Part shown: piece by piece, positions 56,848 through 64,000 of the stretch
How positions within the stretch are numbered: the stretch's first letter is position 1
How the letters are laid out: each line of letters starts with the position of its first letter
Assembly (NCBI RefSeq): GCF_008933955.1
Contig: NZ_WBXO01000001.1
Span: forward strand, 310,001 to 374,000
Direction of reading: 5' to 3'
DNA from: Heliorestis acidaminivorans
GTDB lineage: Bacteria; Bacillota; Desulfitobacteriia; Heliobacteriales; Heliobacteriaceae
DNA length: 64,000 bases
Made by a program: the position numbers and the translations under genes
Notes under the pieces: model-generated
What the model saw: only the letters and a program-made list of their open reading frames with translations
Told to the model about the DNA's origin: nothing
Database searches by the model: none

Positions 56848-56862
56848 GCAGAGTAAAAAAAG

Positions 56863-56888
56863 AACTGCTCACAGAACTGTGAGCAGTT
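56863..56888 (-). terminator. Intrinsic terminator after spoVS
   Basis: A perfect inverted repeat (AACTGCTCACAG with its complement, minimal loop) is followed on the transcript by CUUUUUUUAC. It separates spoVS from smc. Confidence 0.85.
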
Positions 56889-56950
56889 GGTCAGGCTTCC
56901 TATTAGGTTTACCCATTCTATTAGGTTATACAAAAATATTAGTCATCACC

Positions 56951-57211
56951 TTATCGTGGTTCGATAATAAATTTGATCGCTGTTCTTTCTTCCCCTTCAA
57001 TAGCAATCTCTACAAAAGCCGGTATTGTCACGAGATTGATGCCGTTAGGAGCTACAAAACCACGGGCTATAGCAATAGCTTTAATAGCCTGATTTACAGC
57101 GCCTGCTCCTACAGCTTGAATCTCAGCACGGCCTTTTTCGCGAAGAATAGCGGCTAATGCGCCTGCTACTGATTTGGGATTAGATTGTGCAGATACTTTT
57201 AAGCCTTCCAC
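56951..57211 (-). CDS. spoVS: SpoVS, stage V sporulation protein S
   Basis: The 86-residue protein matches SpoVS over its full length: LKVSAQSNPKSVAGALAAIL, AEIQAVGAGAVNQAIKAIAIARGFVAP (in part) and GEERTAIKFIIEPR. It is a small DNA/RNA-binding-fold protein needed for late sporulation in Bacillus. The GTG at 57211 gives exactly the family length with AAGGAGGG eight bases upstream; a longer in-frame ATG at 57241 is rejected. Confidence 0.95.
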   Translation of the reverse strand: MEGLKVSAQSNPKSVAGALAAILREKGRAEIQAVGAGAVNQAIKAIAIARGFVAPNGINLVTIPAFVEIAIEGEERTAIKFIIEPR

Positions 57212-57272
57212 CAATAATTCCCTCCTTATTACCTCATTCATGTATATAGCTAGAACTACAACTACGACAACA

Positions 57273-58379
57273 TTATATTCGCCAATTGGCTATAAATTCC
57301 TCTTGTGTAAGAAAGAATAATTTTTCGCCATTTTTTTGAATATGCCAGTCGCCATGAAAAGGTAGGTAGTTGGGTAGATTTAGACTTCTTTCTTCTTTTT
57401 GGTGGGTAGAAGACGTTATAATAATGTCGCTAAGGCTATTACAATGTCGAAGTAGCCAGCTGCCTTGTCCCTTGACTAATGAAAGATCTTTTTGGGGGAC
57501 AGAAAGAGTAAGTTGAGAAAGTCCCGGCTCTTTAGAGGACAATGCAATTGTTAGTAAAGAAGCTACATAGTGAAAAGCTAAAGAACGCTTCACCCATTCT
57601 CCAAGAGCAGGAGCATAAGGACCAGCTAGATAACTATTACGGCATAGCTCCCCTGGCATAAGACCCCACCTATATACAGGTATCTTGTGCCGAGCACAAA
57701 GTAAAGCCATTTTCGTTAACAAACGTAAGTTTCTTCCCCAGCTCCAAGGCTGATAAGCTCCAGTCCGCCATTTTTTCTCTAGCAAACTGTTCTTAAGAAC
57801 AAGAGTTGGATGAATACGTAAAAAGTCCGGCTTAAGATGTAAAGACTCTTCTAGGGAAAGCAGTGCACTTGCTTCATCTTCACCAGGTAAAGCTGTCATT
57901 AGATGAAGACCTGTTGTTATTCCTTCTTGTTTCAAAAGCTTTATGGCTCGCACAGTAGCTTGCGGCTTGTGAAAACGATAAATATTTTGCAATACCTTTG
58001 GATTCATAGTTTGCGCTCCGATTTCTACAATGGCTACACCATAAGTGGAGAGCCGTCGTACCGTAGAAAGATCTACATAATCAGGGCGTGTAGAAATACG
58101 CAAGTGATGAACTAATCTTTTTTCTATCCATGAAGATGCGTAGTCTAGAAGTTTTGCTTGAGTAGCTTCTGGCAAAGCTGTAAAAGTACCACCATAGAAA
58201 GCTATCTCTACAGTTTGATCTGCTTTTTGTCGTTGATTAGAGCTAGCTAAGTAAGCTTGAACAGTTTGATCGATAGTTTCTTTTCTTGGCAAGCCCCTAG
58301 TGCCTGTTAAATCTTCTTGATTACAATAGATACAATGATTAGGACAGCCGATTTGCGGTAAAAAAATTGGAATAATCAT
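57273..58379 (-). CDS. Radical SAM protein, Elp3-like
   Basis: The 368-residue protein has the radical SAM cluster CPNHCIYC (CxxxCxxC) at residues 12-19 and AFYGGTFTALP, RISTRPDYVD, VEIGAQTMNPKVL, typical of the Elp3/HemN-like subgroup. Found between rnc and smc in many Clostridia. No acetyltransferase domain is present. Reaction unknown. The ATG overlaps the rnc stop by 4 bases. Confidence 0.88.
   Translation of the reverse strand: MIIPIFLPQIGCPNHCIYCNQEDLTGTRGLPRKETIDQTVQAYLASSNQRQKADQTVEIAFYGGTFTALPEATQAKLLDYASSWIEKRLVHHLRISTRPDYVDLSTVRRLSTYGVAIVEIGAQTMNPKVLQNIYRFHKPQATVRAIKLLKQEGITTGLHLMTALPGEDEASALLSLEESLHLKPDFLRIHPTLVLKNSLLEKKWRTGAYQPWSWGRNLRLLTKMALLCARHKIPVYRWGLMPGELCRNSYLAGPYAPALGEWVKRSLAFHYVASLLTIALSSKEPGLSQLTLSVPQKDLSLVKGQGSWLLRHCNSLSDIIITSSTHQKEERSLNLPNYLPFHGDWHIQKNGEKLFFLTQEEFIANWRI
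57277..57303 (-). promoter_or_regulatory. Sigma-H-type promoter for spoVS
   Basis: AGAGGAATT (57303-57295) matches the -35 pattern RnAGGAwWW; 11 bases later GGCGAAT (57283-57277) matches the -10 pattern RnnGAAT. It lies inside the end of the radical SAM gene, 66-92 bases before the spoVS start. SpoVS of Bacillus is known as a sigma-H-dependent gene. Confidence 0.7.
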
Positions 58380-59107
58380 GACAAGGTTTTTTCATTGCCT
58401 TTAATCTCTTCTAAAGCCTGACCCGCTGCTTTCTGTTCTGCTTCTTTCTTAGTCTTGCCTTGCCCGGAGGCAAGCAAATTTCCGTTTAGATAGACACCAG
58501 CTTTAAAAAGTTTGTTATGATCAGGCCCTGATTCTTCTAGTATTCGATAGGCAATTTGGGCTTGACCATTTTTCTGAATAATTTCTTGTAAAGTTGTCTT
58601 GTGATCTAGTCCACTTTTTTCAGGTAGCTTTTCTAACTTGTCTCCAAAAAGCGTCAGCACCAAGTTACGAGCAGCATCTATACCGCTTGCCAAATAAGAA
58701 GCGCCTATCAATGCTTCTAAAGCATCAGCTAAGCTAGAAGTGCGATCGCGACCACCACTGCCTTCTTCACCTTTGCCAAGCTTTAACCAATTTCCTAAGC
58801 CAATTCTACGAGCCGCTGAGGCAAGATTAGCCTCACAGACAATAACAGCTCTATATCGAGATAGTTCTCCTTCTGACCAATGAGGGTATTGTTTGTAAAG
58901 CTCTTCTGCCACAACTAAACCAAGTACAGCGTCACCTAAAAACTCTAAGCGTTGATTGTGCTCTTGAGGCAGGCGGCTGTTTTCATAGACATAAGAAGGG
59001 TGCGTAAGAGCTATTTCGAGAAGTTTTCTTTGTGCTTTATCGACACCTGCGATAGTTGCCAAGTCGGCAGGCCAACTTGCATTACTTTTTTTACCTCGAT
59101 GGTTCAA
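58376..59107 (-). CDS. rnc: Ribonuclease III
   Basis: The 243-residue endonuclease cuts double-stranded RNA. Signature NQRLEFLGDAVLGLVVAEEL and TSSLADALEALIGASYLASG mark the catalytic domain; a dsRNA-binding domain follows (DHKTTLQEIIQKNGQAQIAY, then GQGKTKKEAEQKAAGQAL). The TTG at 59107, after AGGTGA, is preferred to a GTG nine bases earlier. The fabF terminator lies only about 20 bases upstream. Confidence 0.95.
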   Translation of the reverse strand: MNHRGKKSNASWPADLATIAGVDKAQRKLLEIALTHPSYVYENSRLPQEHNQRLEFLGDAVLGLVVAEELYKQYPHWSEGELSRYRAVIVCEANLASAARRIGLGNWLKLGKGEEGSGGRDRTSSLADALEALIGASYLASGIDAARNLVLTLFGDKLEKLPEKSGLDHKTTLQEIIQKNGQAQIAYRILEESGPDHNKLFKAGVYLNGNLLASGQGKTKKEAEQKAAGQALEEIKGNEKTLS

Positions 59108-59128
59108 TAAAATCACCTCGAAAAAAAA

Positions 59129-59155
59129 ACCCCTTAACCCGTATGGGTTCGGGGT
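59129..59155 (-). terminator. Intrinsic terminator after fabF
   Basis: Stem of ACCCC/GGGGT and AACCC/GGGTT with a small internal bulge and a 4-base loop, followed by nine U. The rnc start codon is about 20 bases further on. Confidence 0.85.
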
Positions 59156-59167
59156 CTTCTTAATTGA

Positions 59168-60409
59168 CTAGTCTCTGTATTTGCGAGCAACTAGTGTAGC
59201 ATTATGGCCTCCAAAACCGAAAGTATTGGAGATTGCTATGTCTACTGTTAATTTGCGTGCTTCATTGGGCACATAGTCTAGGTCGCAACCTTCACCAGGT
59301 TCCTCTAAGTTAATCGTAGGTGGCACTATATTATTGTCAATAGCTAAAGCCGCAACCATTAACTCGATGGCACCAGCAGCTCCTAATAAATGCCCTGTCA
59401 TCGATTTGGTTGAACTAATAGCGATCTCTTTGGCTTTATCGCCAAAAATGGTCTTAATGGCCATAGTTTCAAAGTAATCGTTCTTTTCTGTTCCTGTACC
59501 ATGAGCATTGATGTAGCTTACTTCTTCTGGTTTAACGGCCCCATCTTTGAGGGCTTTTGCCATAGCTCTAGCGGCACCTTCACCATTTGGAGCAGGATCG
59601 GTAATATGGTGGGCATCACTAGTACATCCGTAACCAACTACTTCTGCATAGATATGAGCACCTCGAGCTAAAGCATGCTCTAATTCTTCAAAGAGCAAGA
59701 TGCCTGCGCCTTCACCCATGACAAAACCACTACGACTTTTGTCAAAAGGACGACTAGCTCTCTTAGGATCGTCGTTATGAGTCGACATAGCTTTCATGGC
59801 ACAAAAACCAGCAAAGGCCAGAGGCTCAATTGAAGCTTCCGTACCACCTGTCAAAATCATATCGCATTCACCCCGTTGTACAAGGCGAAAAGCACTACCA
59901 CAAGCGTTAGTAGCAGAAGCACAAGCAGTAACTACAGTCTCGCTAGGACCTTTTAAACCTAATTGCATGGAGATATGACCAGCAGCCATATTAGAAATCA
60001 TCATAGGTACAAAGAATGGACTAACTCTACCAGGACCTTTTTCAAAAAGTACTCTGGCTTGGTCTTCGAAAGTCTCCATACCACCAATACCACAACCAAG
60101 GATAACGCCAACGCGCTCCAAATCTATTTTTTCTTGTTCAATCTTACCATCTTCTAAAGCCATTTTGGAAGCGGCCACAGCAAACTGTGCAAAGCGGTCC
60201 ATCCGTCGTGCTTCTTTACGTTCGAGATAGCGGGTCGGTTCAAAGTCTTTGACTTCAGCGGCAACCTGAGTCGGCAGGGCGCTAGCGTCAAAACGGGTAA
60301 CAGGACCAGTTCCAGACTCGCCTGCAATAAGGGAGTTCCAAAAAGAGTCTTTGCCAATTCCAACAGGTGAAACTACACCTAGACCCGTTATGACTACACG
60401 TTTATTCAT
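59168..60409 (-). CDS. fabF: FabF, beta-ketoacyl-ACP synthase II
   Basis: The 413-residue condensing enzyme has catalytic C163 in [10 protein letters not shown], and the two His in [11 protein letters not shown] and [12 protein letters not shown]. It elongates acyl-ACP with malonyl-ACP. The ATG at 60409 matches the family start ([11 protein letters not shown]); a GTG five codons earlier is possible. It ends the fab operon. Confidence 0.97.
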   Translation of the reverse strand: MNKRVVITGLGVVSPVGIGKDSFWNSLIAGESGTGPVTRFDASALPTQVAAEVKDFEPTRYLERKEARRMDRFAQFAVAASKMALEDGKIEQEKIDLERVGVILGCGIGGMETFEDQARVLFEKGPGRVSPFFVPMMISNMAAGHISMQLGLKGPSETVVTACASATNACGSAFRLVQRGECDMILTGGTEASIEPLAFAGFCAMKAMSTHNDDPKRASRPFDKSRSGFVMGEGAGILLFEELEHALARGAHIYAEVVGYGCTSDAHHITDPAPNGEGAARAMAKALKDGAVKPEEVSYINAHGTGTEKNDYFETMAIKTIFGDKAKEIAISSTKSMTGHLLGAAGAIELMVAALAIDNNIVPPTINLEEPGEGCDLDYVPNEARKLTVDIAISNTFGFGGHNATLVARKYRD

Positions 60410-60427
60410 CTTCTGTCTACACACTCC

Positions 60428-61375
60428 TTAGGAATAGTCTTCCACTTCTTGCAATAGTCTGCGGAAGATCTCTTTTACAGGTAAGACTTCCTTAATCTTT
60501 TCCACGTCCTCGCCTGAGAAAACTAAACCGAATTCTAAATCGCCTTGTTGAGCCCGGTTGAGAGCATCTAAAATACAAAAGCGCCTTGAGCAATGTTTTA
60601 AGCACCCGATACAGTTTTCTGGGGCGAGATCGGTACCGTCTTCAAGCTTCTGCCAAAAAGAGTTTTTGAGACCTCTACCGGGTAAGCCGACGGGGCTATC
60701 AATGAGTATTACATCATCATGTTTTGATTGAAGGTAGAGTTCTTTGAAAGCTTCGGCCGCACTAGACTCATCACTTGCTACAAAACGTGTACCCATCTGT
60801 ACGCCTTGAACACCCATTTGGAAAGCTTCTACAATATCTTTACCATCAATAATACCACCGGCCGCAATAACAGGTATTTTTACGGCTGATACTACTTCAG
60901 GAACAATTTTTTTCATAGATTCATCAGTGCCTAAATGACCGCCAGCTTCTTTGCCTTCTACTACGACAGCGGCAGCACCCATCTTTTCGGCGAGCTTAGC
61001 TAATCTTGCCGAAGAAACAATAGGGACGATAGGTGTATTCGAATCCTTCCCCCACTGAAAGATATCTCTAGAGAATCCTGCACCAGCTACAATAAGATCG
61101 ATACCTTCTTCAATTGCTGTTTTGCTTAGTTGAGCAAATACTTTTGCTGCAAACATACAGTTAATACCGATAATCCCGTCGCTTAACTCCCTGGCTTTAC
61201 GAATCTCTTGACGTAATTCTTCATCTGTTAGACCTGTTGCCGCTATTAGACCTATGCCACCTTCATTTGCTACAGCAGCCGCAAGAGGAGCCATAGATAT
61301 CTTTACAGCCATTCCACCTTGAATGATTGGTACTCTAGCTGTAAGGTGACCAATTTTCAGTTCTGGTAGATTCAC
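60428..61375 (-). CDS. FabK/nitronate-monooxygenase-like flavoprotein with cysteine cluster
   Basis: The 315-residue TIM-barrel flavoprotein has PIIQGGMAVKISMAPLAAAV, VVEGKEAGGHLG, IPVIAAGGIIDGKDI and GVQMGTRFVAS. Unlike the other FabK in this cluster, it has a C-terminal CIGCLKHCSRRFC cluster that may bind an Fe-S cluster. Enoyl-ACP reductase or a nitronate monooxygenase are both possible. GTG start after GGGGGAG. Confidence 0.83.
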   Translation of the reverse strand: MNLPELKIGHLTARVPIIQGGMAVKISMAPLAAAVANEGGIGLIAATGLTDEELRQEIRKARELSDGIIGINCMFAAKVFAQLSKTAIEEGIDLIVAGAGFSRDIFQWGKDSNTPIVPIVSSARLAKLAEKMGAAAVVVEGKEAGGHLGTDESMKKIVPEVVSAVKIPVIAAGGIIDGKDIVEAFQMGVQGVQMGTRFVASDESSAAEAFKELYLQSKHDDVILIDSPVGLPGRGLKNSFWQKLEDGTDLAPENCIGCLKHCSRRFCILDALNRAQQGDLEFGLVFSGEDVEKIKEVLPVKEIFRRLLQEVEDYS

Positions 61376-61449
61376 CCGTTACTCCCCCAATGGTTGTCCA
61401 AGAAAAAAGCTAGGCTATTTGAGCATACGATGGTACCTCTTTATAGGAA

Positions 61450-61478
61450 GGAAGCCCCGTAATGCTTACGGGACTTCC
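61450..61478 (-). terminator. Hairpin after acpP
   Basis: A 13-bp stem with one G-U pair (GGAAG..CCCGTAA / TTACGGG..CTTCC, 3-base loop) is followed by UUCCUAUAAA. The poor U-run suggests partial termination or 3'-end protection of acpP mRNA. Confidence 0.6.
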
Positions 61479-61510
61479 GAATTAGGCTTTCATCATTTTC
61501 TTGGTACAAA

Positions 61511-61744
61511 TTATTGATTTTCTTTAATGTATTCTACAGCCTGACCGATGGTTTTGATCTTTTCGGCGTCTTCATCGGGGATCTCAATATCGAACTCCTC
61601 TTCTAGCGCCATGACCAATTCAACAACATCCAAAGAGTCGGCGTTAAGATCTTCGAAAGAGGTCTCCATGTTGACGTCTTCCTCGTCTACTCCCAACTGT
61701 TCCACAACGATAGCTTTAACTTTTTCGAAAATATTTGCTGACAC
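61511..61744 (-). CDS. acpP: Acyl carrier protein
   Basis: The 77-residue acidic protein has the phosphopantetheine site DSL with S37 ([19 protein letters not shown]). It carries growing acyl chains for FabD, FabG, FabF and FabK encoded beside it. GTG start after AAGGAGGTGA. Confidence 0.98.
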   Translation of the reverse strand: MSANIFEKVKAIVVEQLGVDEEDVNMETSFEDLNADSLDVVELVMALEEEFDIEIPDEDAEKIKTIGQAVEYIKENQ

Positions 61745-61788
61745 CTAATTCACCTCCTTCAGTTACTCATTTCATTATTAGTTCATGA

Positions 61789-62535
61789 CTAGGCCATGAC
61801 CATACCACCATCAACATTAATCGTCTGACCTGTAATATAAGCAGACTGCTCTGAAGCGAGAAAAACAACAACATTAGCTACATCTTCAGGTTGACCAAAA
61901 CGAGATAAAGGGATTGCTTGAATCATATTATTGCGTAACTCTTCAGGCAGTTTATCTGTCATATCTGTCACTATGAAGCCTGGTGCAACTGCATTTACAG
62001 TTATGTTCCTAGAAGCTAACTCTCTGGCTAATGATTTGGTAAAGCCTATAACACCAGCTTTGGCAGCAGCATAGTTTGACTGTCCTGCATTACCAATCTG
62101 TCCTATAACAGAAGTGAGATTAACAATACGCCCTTGACGCTGTTTCATCATCACTTTGGCAATTGCTTTTGAACAAAGGTATACGCCTTTGAGGTTTGTA
62201 TTCATGACAGCGTCCCAATCATTTTCTTTAAGACGCATTAAGAGATTATCCCTCGTAATGCCGGCGTTATTCACGAGTACATCAATTCTACCAAAACGGT
62301 TTAAGAGTTCTTGTAGAAGCGCTTCTACCTCTTCTTGCTTAGAAACGTCAGCTTTGATAGCTATGGCCTGACCACCCTTAGCTTCAATCTGCTCTACAAC
62401 TTCCCTAGCCTTTTCCTCATTACCCATGTAGTTAACGACTACAGCATAACCTTCTTCAGCAAAACGGAGAGCTACAGCCCGTCCAATACCCCGAGAAGCA
62501 CCTGTAACCAGAACTACCCGCTGGTCTACACCCAT
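61789..62535 (-). CDS. fabG: FabG, 3-oxoacyl-ACP reductase
   Basis: The 248-residue SDR enzyme has TGASRGIG at 11-18, NNAG at 89-92, and catalytic S142, Y155 and K159 (NYAAAK). It reduces beta-ketoacyl-ACP with NADPH. The ATG at 62535 follows GGGGAG; an in-frame start at 62565 would overlap fabD and is rejected. Confidence 0.97.
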   Translation of the reverse strand: MGVDQRVVLVTGASRGIGRAVALRFAEEGYAVVVNYMGNEEKAREVVEQIEAKGGQAIAIKADVSKQEEVEALLQELLNRFGRIDVLVNNAGITRDNLLMRLKENDWDAVMNTNLKGVYLCSKAIAKVMMKQRQGRIVNLTSVIGQIGNAGQSNYAAAKAGVIGFTKSLARELASRNITVNAVAPGFIVTDMTDKLPEELRNNMIQAIPLSRFGQPEDVANVVVFLASEQSAYITGQTINVDGGMVMA

Positions 62536-62536
62536 T

Positions 62537-63478
62537 TTATCCACTCTCCCCAGAAGATGCAACAATCTTTTCTAGTGAACTTACATCACTTATAGAAATA
62601 ACTTTGGAACCTTTTATTATTTTTTTTGCTAATCCTGATAAAACTTTCCCTGGCCCGATTTCATAAAAATCTGTGACACCTTCTTGGGCCAAGAAGTTCA
62701 TAGATTGCTCCCATCTTACAGAATGGTCTACCTGCTTAATGAGATTATTACGGATTTCATCAGCTTTGTAGGAAGCTGTACCTGTTACGTTAGCAACAAT
62801 AGGTATAGCAGGATCTTTAAGTTCTGCTTTTCTTAGCACTTCGGCCATCTCTCGAGCGGCTTTCTCCATCAAAGAGCAATGGAAGGGGGCACTTACATTT
62901 AGCATAACTACTTTCTTAGCCCCTTTGGCCTTAGCATGCTCAGCCGCTTTTTCAACTGCCTTCACTTCACCTGCAATGACTACTTGCCCTGCACCATTGT
63001 AATTAGCTGGCTCTACTATACCTAGTTCTAAGGCTTCCTGACAAGCTTCTTCTACTAAAGAACCTTCTAGCCCAAGAATAGCCGCCATCGTTCCTTGGCC
63101 TGCAGGAACAGCTGATTGCATAAAAGTACCACGCTGGCGAACTAATTGTACAGCTTCAGCTAGCTTCAGTGAACCTGCTGCCACAAGGGCAGAGTATTCA
63201 CCAAGGCTATGTCCAGCTACCCAGTGAGGCTGTAAGCCTCTTTGGGAGACAATTTTGTAAAGGGCTATAGAAGTAACTAACAAGGCTGGTTGTGTATTTA
63301 TAGTCAGTCTTAACTCTTCCTCAGGTCCTTCGAAACAAAGTCGACTTAAAGAAAAACCTAGAGCTTCATCAGCTTCATCATAAATCTTCTTGGCTTCTGG
63401 AAACTGTTCGTAAAGATCAGCACCCATTCCTACGAATTGAGAGCCTTGACCTGGAAAAAGAAAGGCAATTTTCTCCAT
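62537..63478 (-). CDS. fabD: FabD, malonyl-CoA:ACP transacylase
   Basis: The 313-residue enzyme has [14 protein letters not shown] at the start, catalytic S91 in [10 protein letters not shown], and [11 protein letters not shown] with the catalytic His. It loads malonyl groups onto AcpP. ATG after AGGAGG. Confidence 0.97.
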   Translation of the reverse strand: MEKIAFLFPGQGSQFVGMGADLYEQFPEAKKIYDEADEALGFSLSRLCFEGPEEELRLTINTQPALLVTSIALYKIVSQRGLQPHWVAGHSLGEYSALVAAGSLKLAEAVQLVRQRGTFMQSAVPAGQGTMAAILGLEGSLVEEACQEALELGIVEPANYNGAGQVVIAGEVKAVEKAAEHAKAKGAKKVVMLNVSAPFHCSLMEKAAREMAEVLRKAELKDPAIPIVANVTGTASYKADEIRNNLIKQVDHSVRWEQSMNFLAQEGVTDFYEIGPGKVLSGLAKKIIKGSKVISISDVSSLEKIVASSGESG

Positions 63479-63486
63479 GATGCCTC

Positions 63487-64000
63487 CTAAGCTTTCATCT
63501 CTGCTATTGCAGACATGTTGGAGAAAACAACTTTAGCTTCCTCCATTATTTCTTGAATGATTTCGGAAGATTTTTGTTCCTTACATATCATACCAGCTAC
63601 TTGGCCAGCCATGACGGAACCATAGTCCACATCACCTTCAATCATGGCCATCCGTAGCTTGCCAACACCTAACTTTTCAAACTCTTCAGCTGATGCCGCT
63701 TTTCTTTCCATATCTTCAAACTGTCTCGTCAATTTGTTCTTAATAACTCGAACAGGATGGCCCGTTGGGCGACCAGTGACGACGGTGTCACGATCTTTTG
63801 CTTTTAACACCATCTTTTTGGCCTTGCTATGAATAATACATTCTTCAGCACACATAAAGCGAGTCCCAATCTGAACACCTGCAGCACCTAAAGCGATAGC
63901 CGCGGCAAACTGGCGACCATCAGCGATGCCTCCAGCGGCAATAACGGGAATCTTTACAGCGTCAACAACTTGAGGAACTAAGGCCATTGTTGTCATTTCT
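63487..64000 (-). CDS. fabK: FabK, enoyl-ACP reductase II (C-terminal part, cut by window edge)
   Basis: The frame is open to the right edge and its start lies outside. Visible are MTTMALVPQVVDAVKIPVIAAGGIADGRQ (in parts), GAAGVQIGTRFMCAEEC, TGRPTGHPVRVIKN, and the FabK-type C-terminus GDVDYGSVMAGQVAGMI. It lacks the cysteine cluster of the other FabK-like gene. Located before fabD as in many Firmicutes; the flavoprotein replaces FabI. Confidence 0.93.
   Translation of the reverse strand, partial: EMTTMALVPQVVDAVKIPVIAAGGIADGRQFAAAIALGAAGVQIGTRFMCAEECIIHSKAKKMVLKAKDRDTVVTGRPTGHPVRVIKNKLTRQFEDMERKAASAEEFEKLGVGKLRMAMIEGDVDYGSVMAGQVAGMICKEQKSSEIIQEIMEEAKVVFSNMSAIAEMKA

Overview
The window is a low-GC Firmicute chromosome segment, probably from an anaerobic, motile, endospore-forming member of the Clostridia. 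An 11-subunit Nuo operon points to the Heliobacteriaceae/Peptococcaceae side; genus is my inference and is not proven by the sequence. Evidence for a spore former is spoVS with a sigma-H-type promoter and a PdaA-like deacetylase. CodY, HslUV with XerC, and RbgA support a Firmicute. Nearly every gene lies on the minus strand, so transcription runs from high to low coordinates; the only convincing plus-strand gene is the deacetylase at 41325.

Layout in transcription order. 64000-56900: fatty-acid synthesis (fabK fragment, fabD, fabG, acpP, a second FabK-like flavoprotein, fabF), then rnc, a radical SAM protein and spoVS. 56800-52200: smc and ftsY. 52200-48700: a tautomerase, mtnP, mtnA and mtaD, which process methylthioadenosine. 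48700-40500: ylxM, ffh, rpsP, khpA, rimM, trmD, a SPOUT methyltransferase, rplS, lepB, rbgA and rnhB, that is, protein targeting and ribosome/tRNA maturation. 40500-38650: two flagellar-export-like genes (YlqG and YlqH types). 38550-28800: nuoABCDHIJKLMN without nuoEFG. 28650-24850: a NifX-like protein, yraN, comM and dprA. 24800-17500: topA, trmFO, xerC, hslV, hslU, codY. 17250-1: flgB to fliR, the flagellar basal-body, export and switch operon.

The order rnc-smc-ftsY-(mtn)-ylxM-ffh-rpsP-khpA-rimM-trmD-rplS-rbgA-rnhB-ylqG-ylqH-(nuo)-dprA-topA-trmFO-xerC-hslVU-codY-flagella is the ancient Bacillus-like backbone. The mtn group and the nuo/nifX/yraN block are insertions relative to the Bacillus subtilis order as I remember it.

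The most notable observations are these. fliG has an in-frame amber codon that cuts off a perfectly conserved C-terminal tail, which is still encoded downstream. flbD, too short for standard ORF calling, appears to start at CUG just after an AUG-UAA pair. rnhB may also start at CUG. The rplS leader can form two competing pairings. A consensus-like sigma-H promoter sits in front of spoVS. I found no CRISPR array, transposon, prophage, tRNA or rRNA gene. No gene-free stretch exceeds 300 bases; the longest is 17251-17547 (297 bases), which holds the codY terminator and a leader hairpin.
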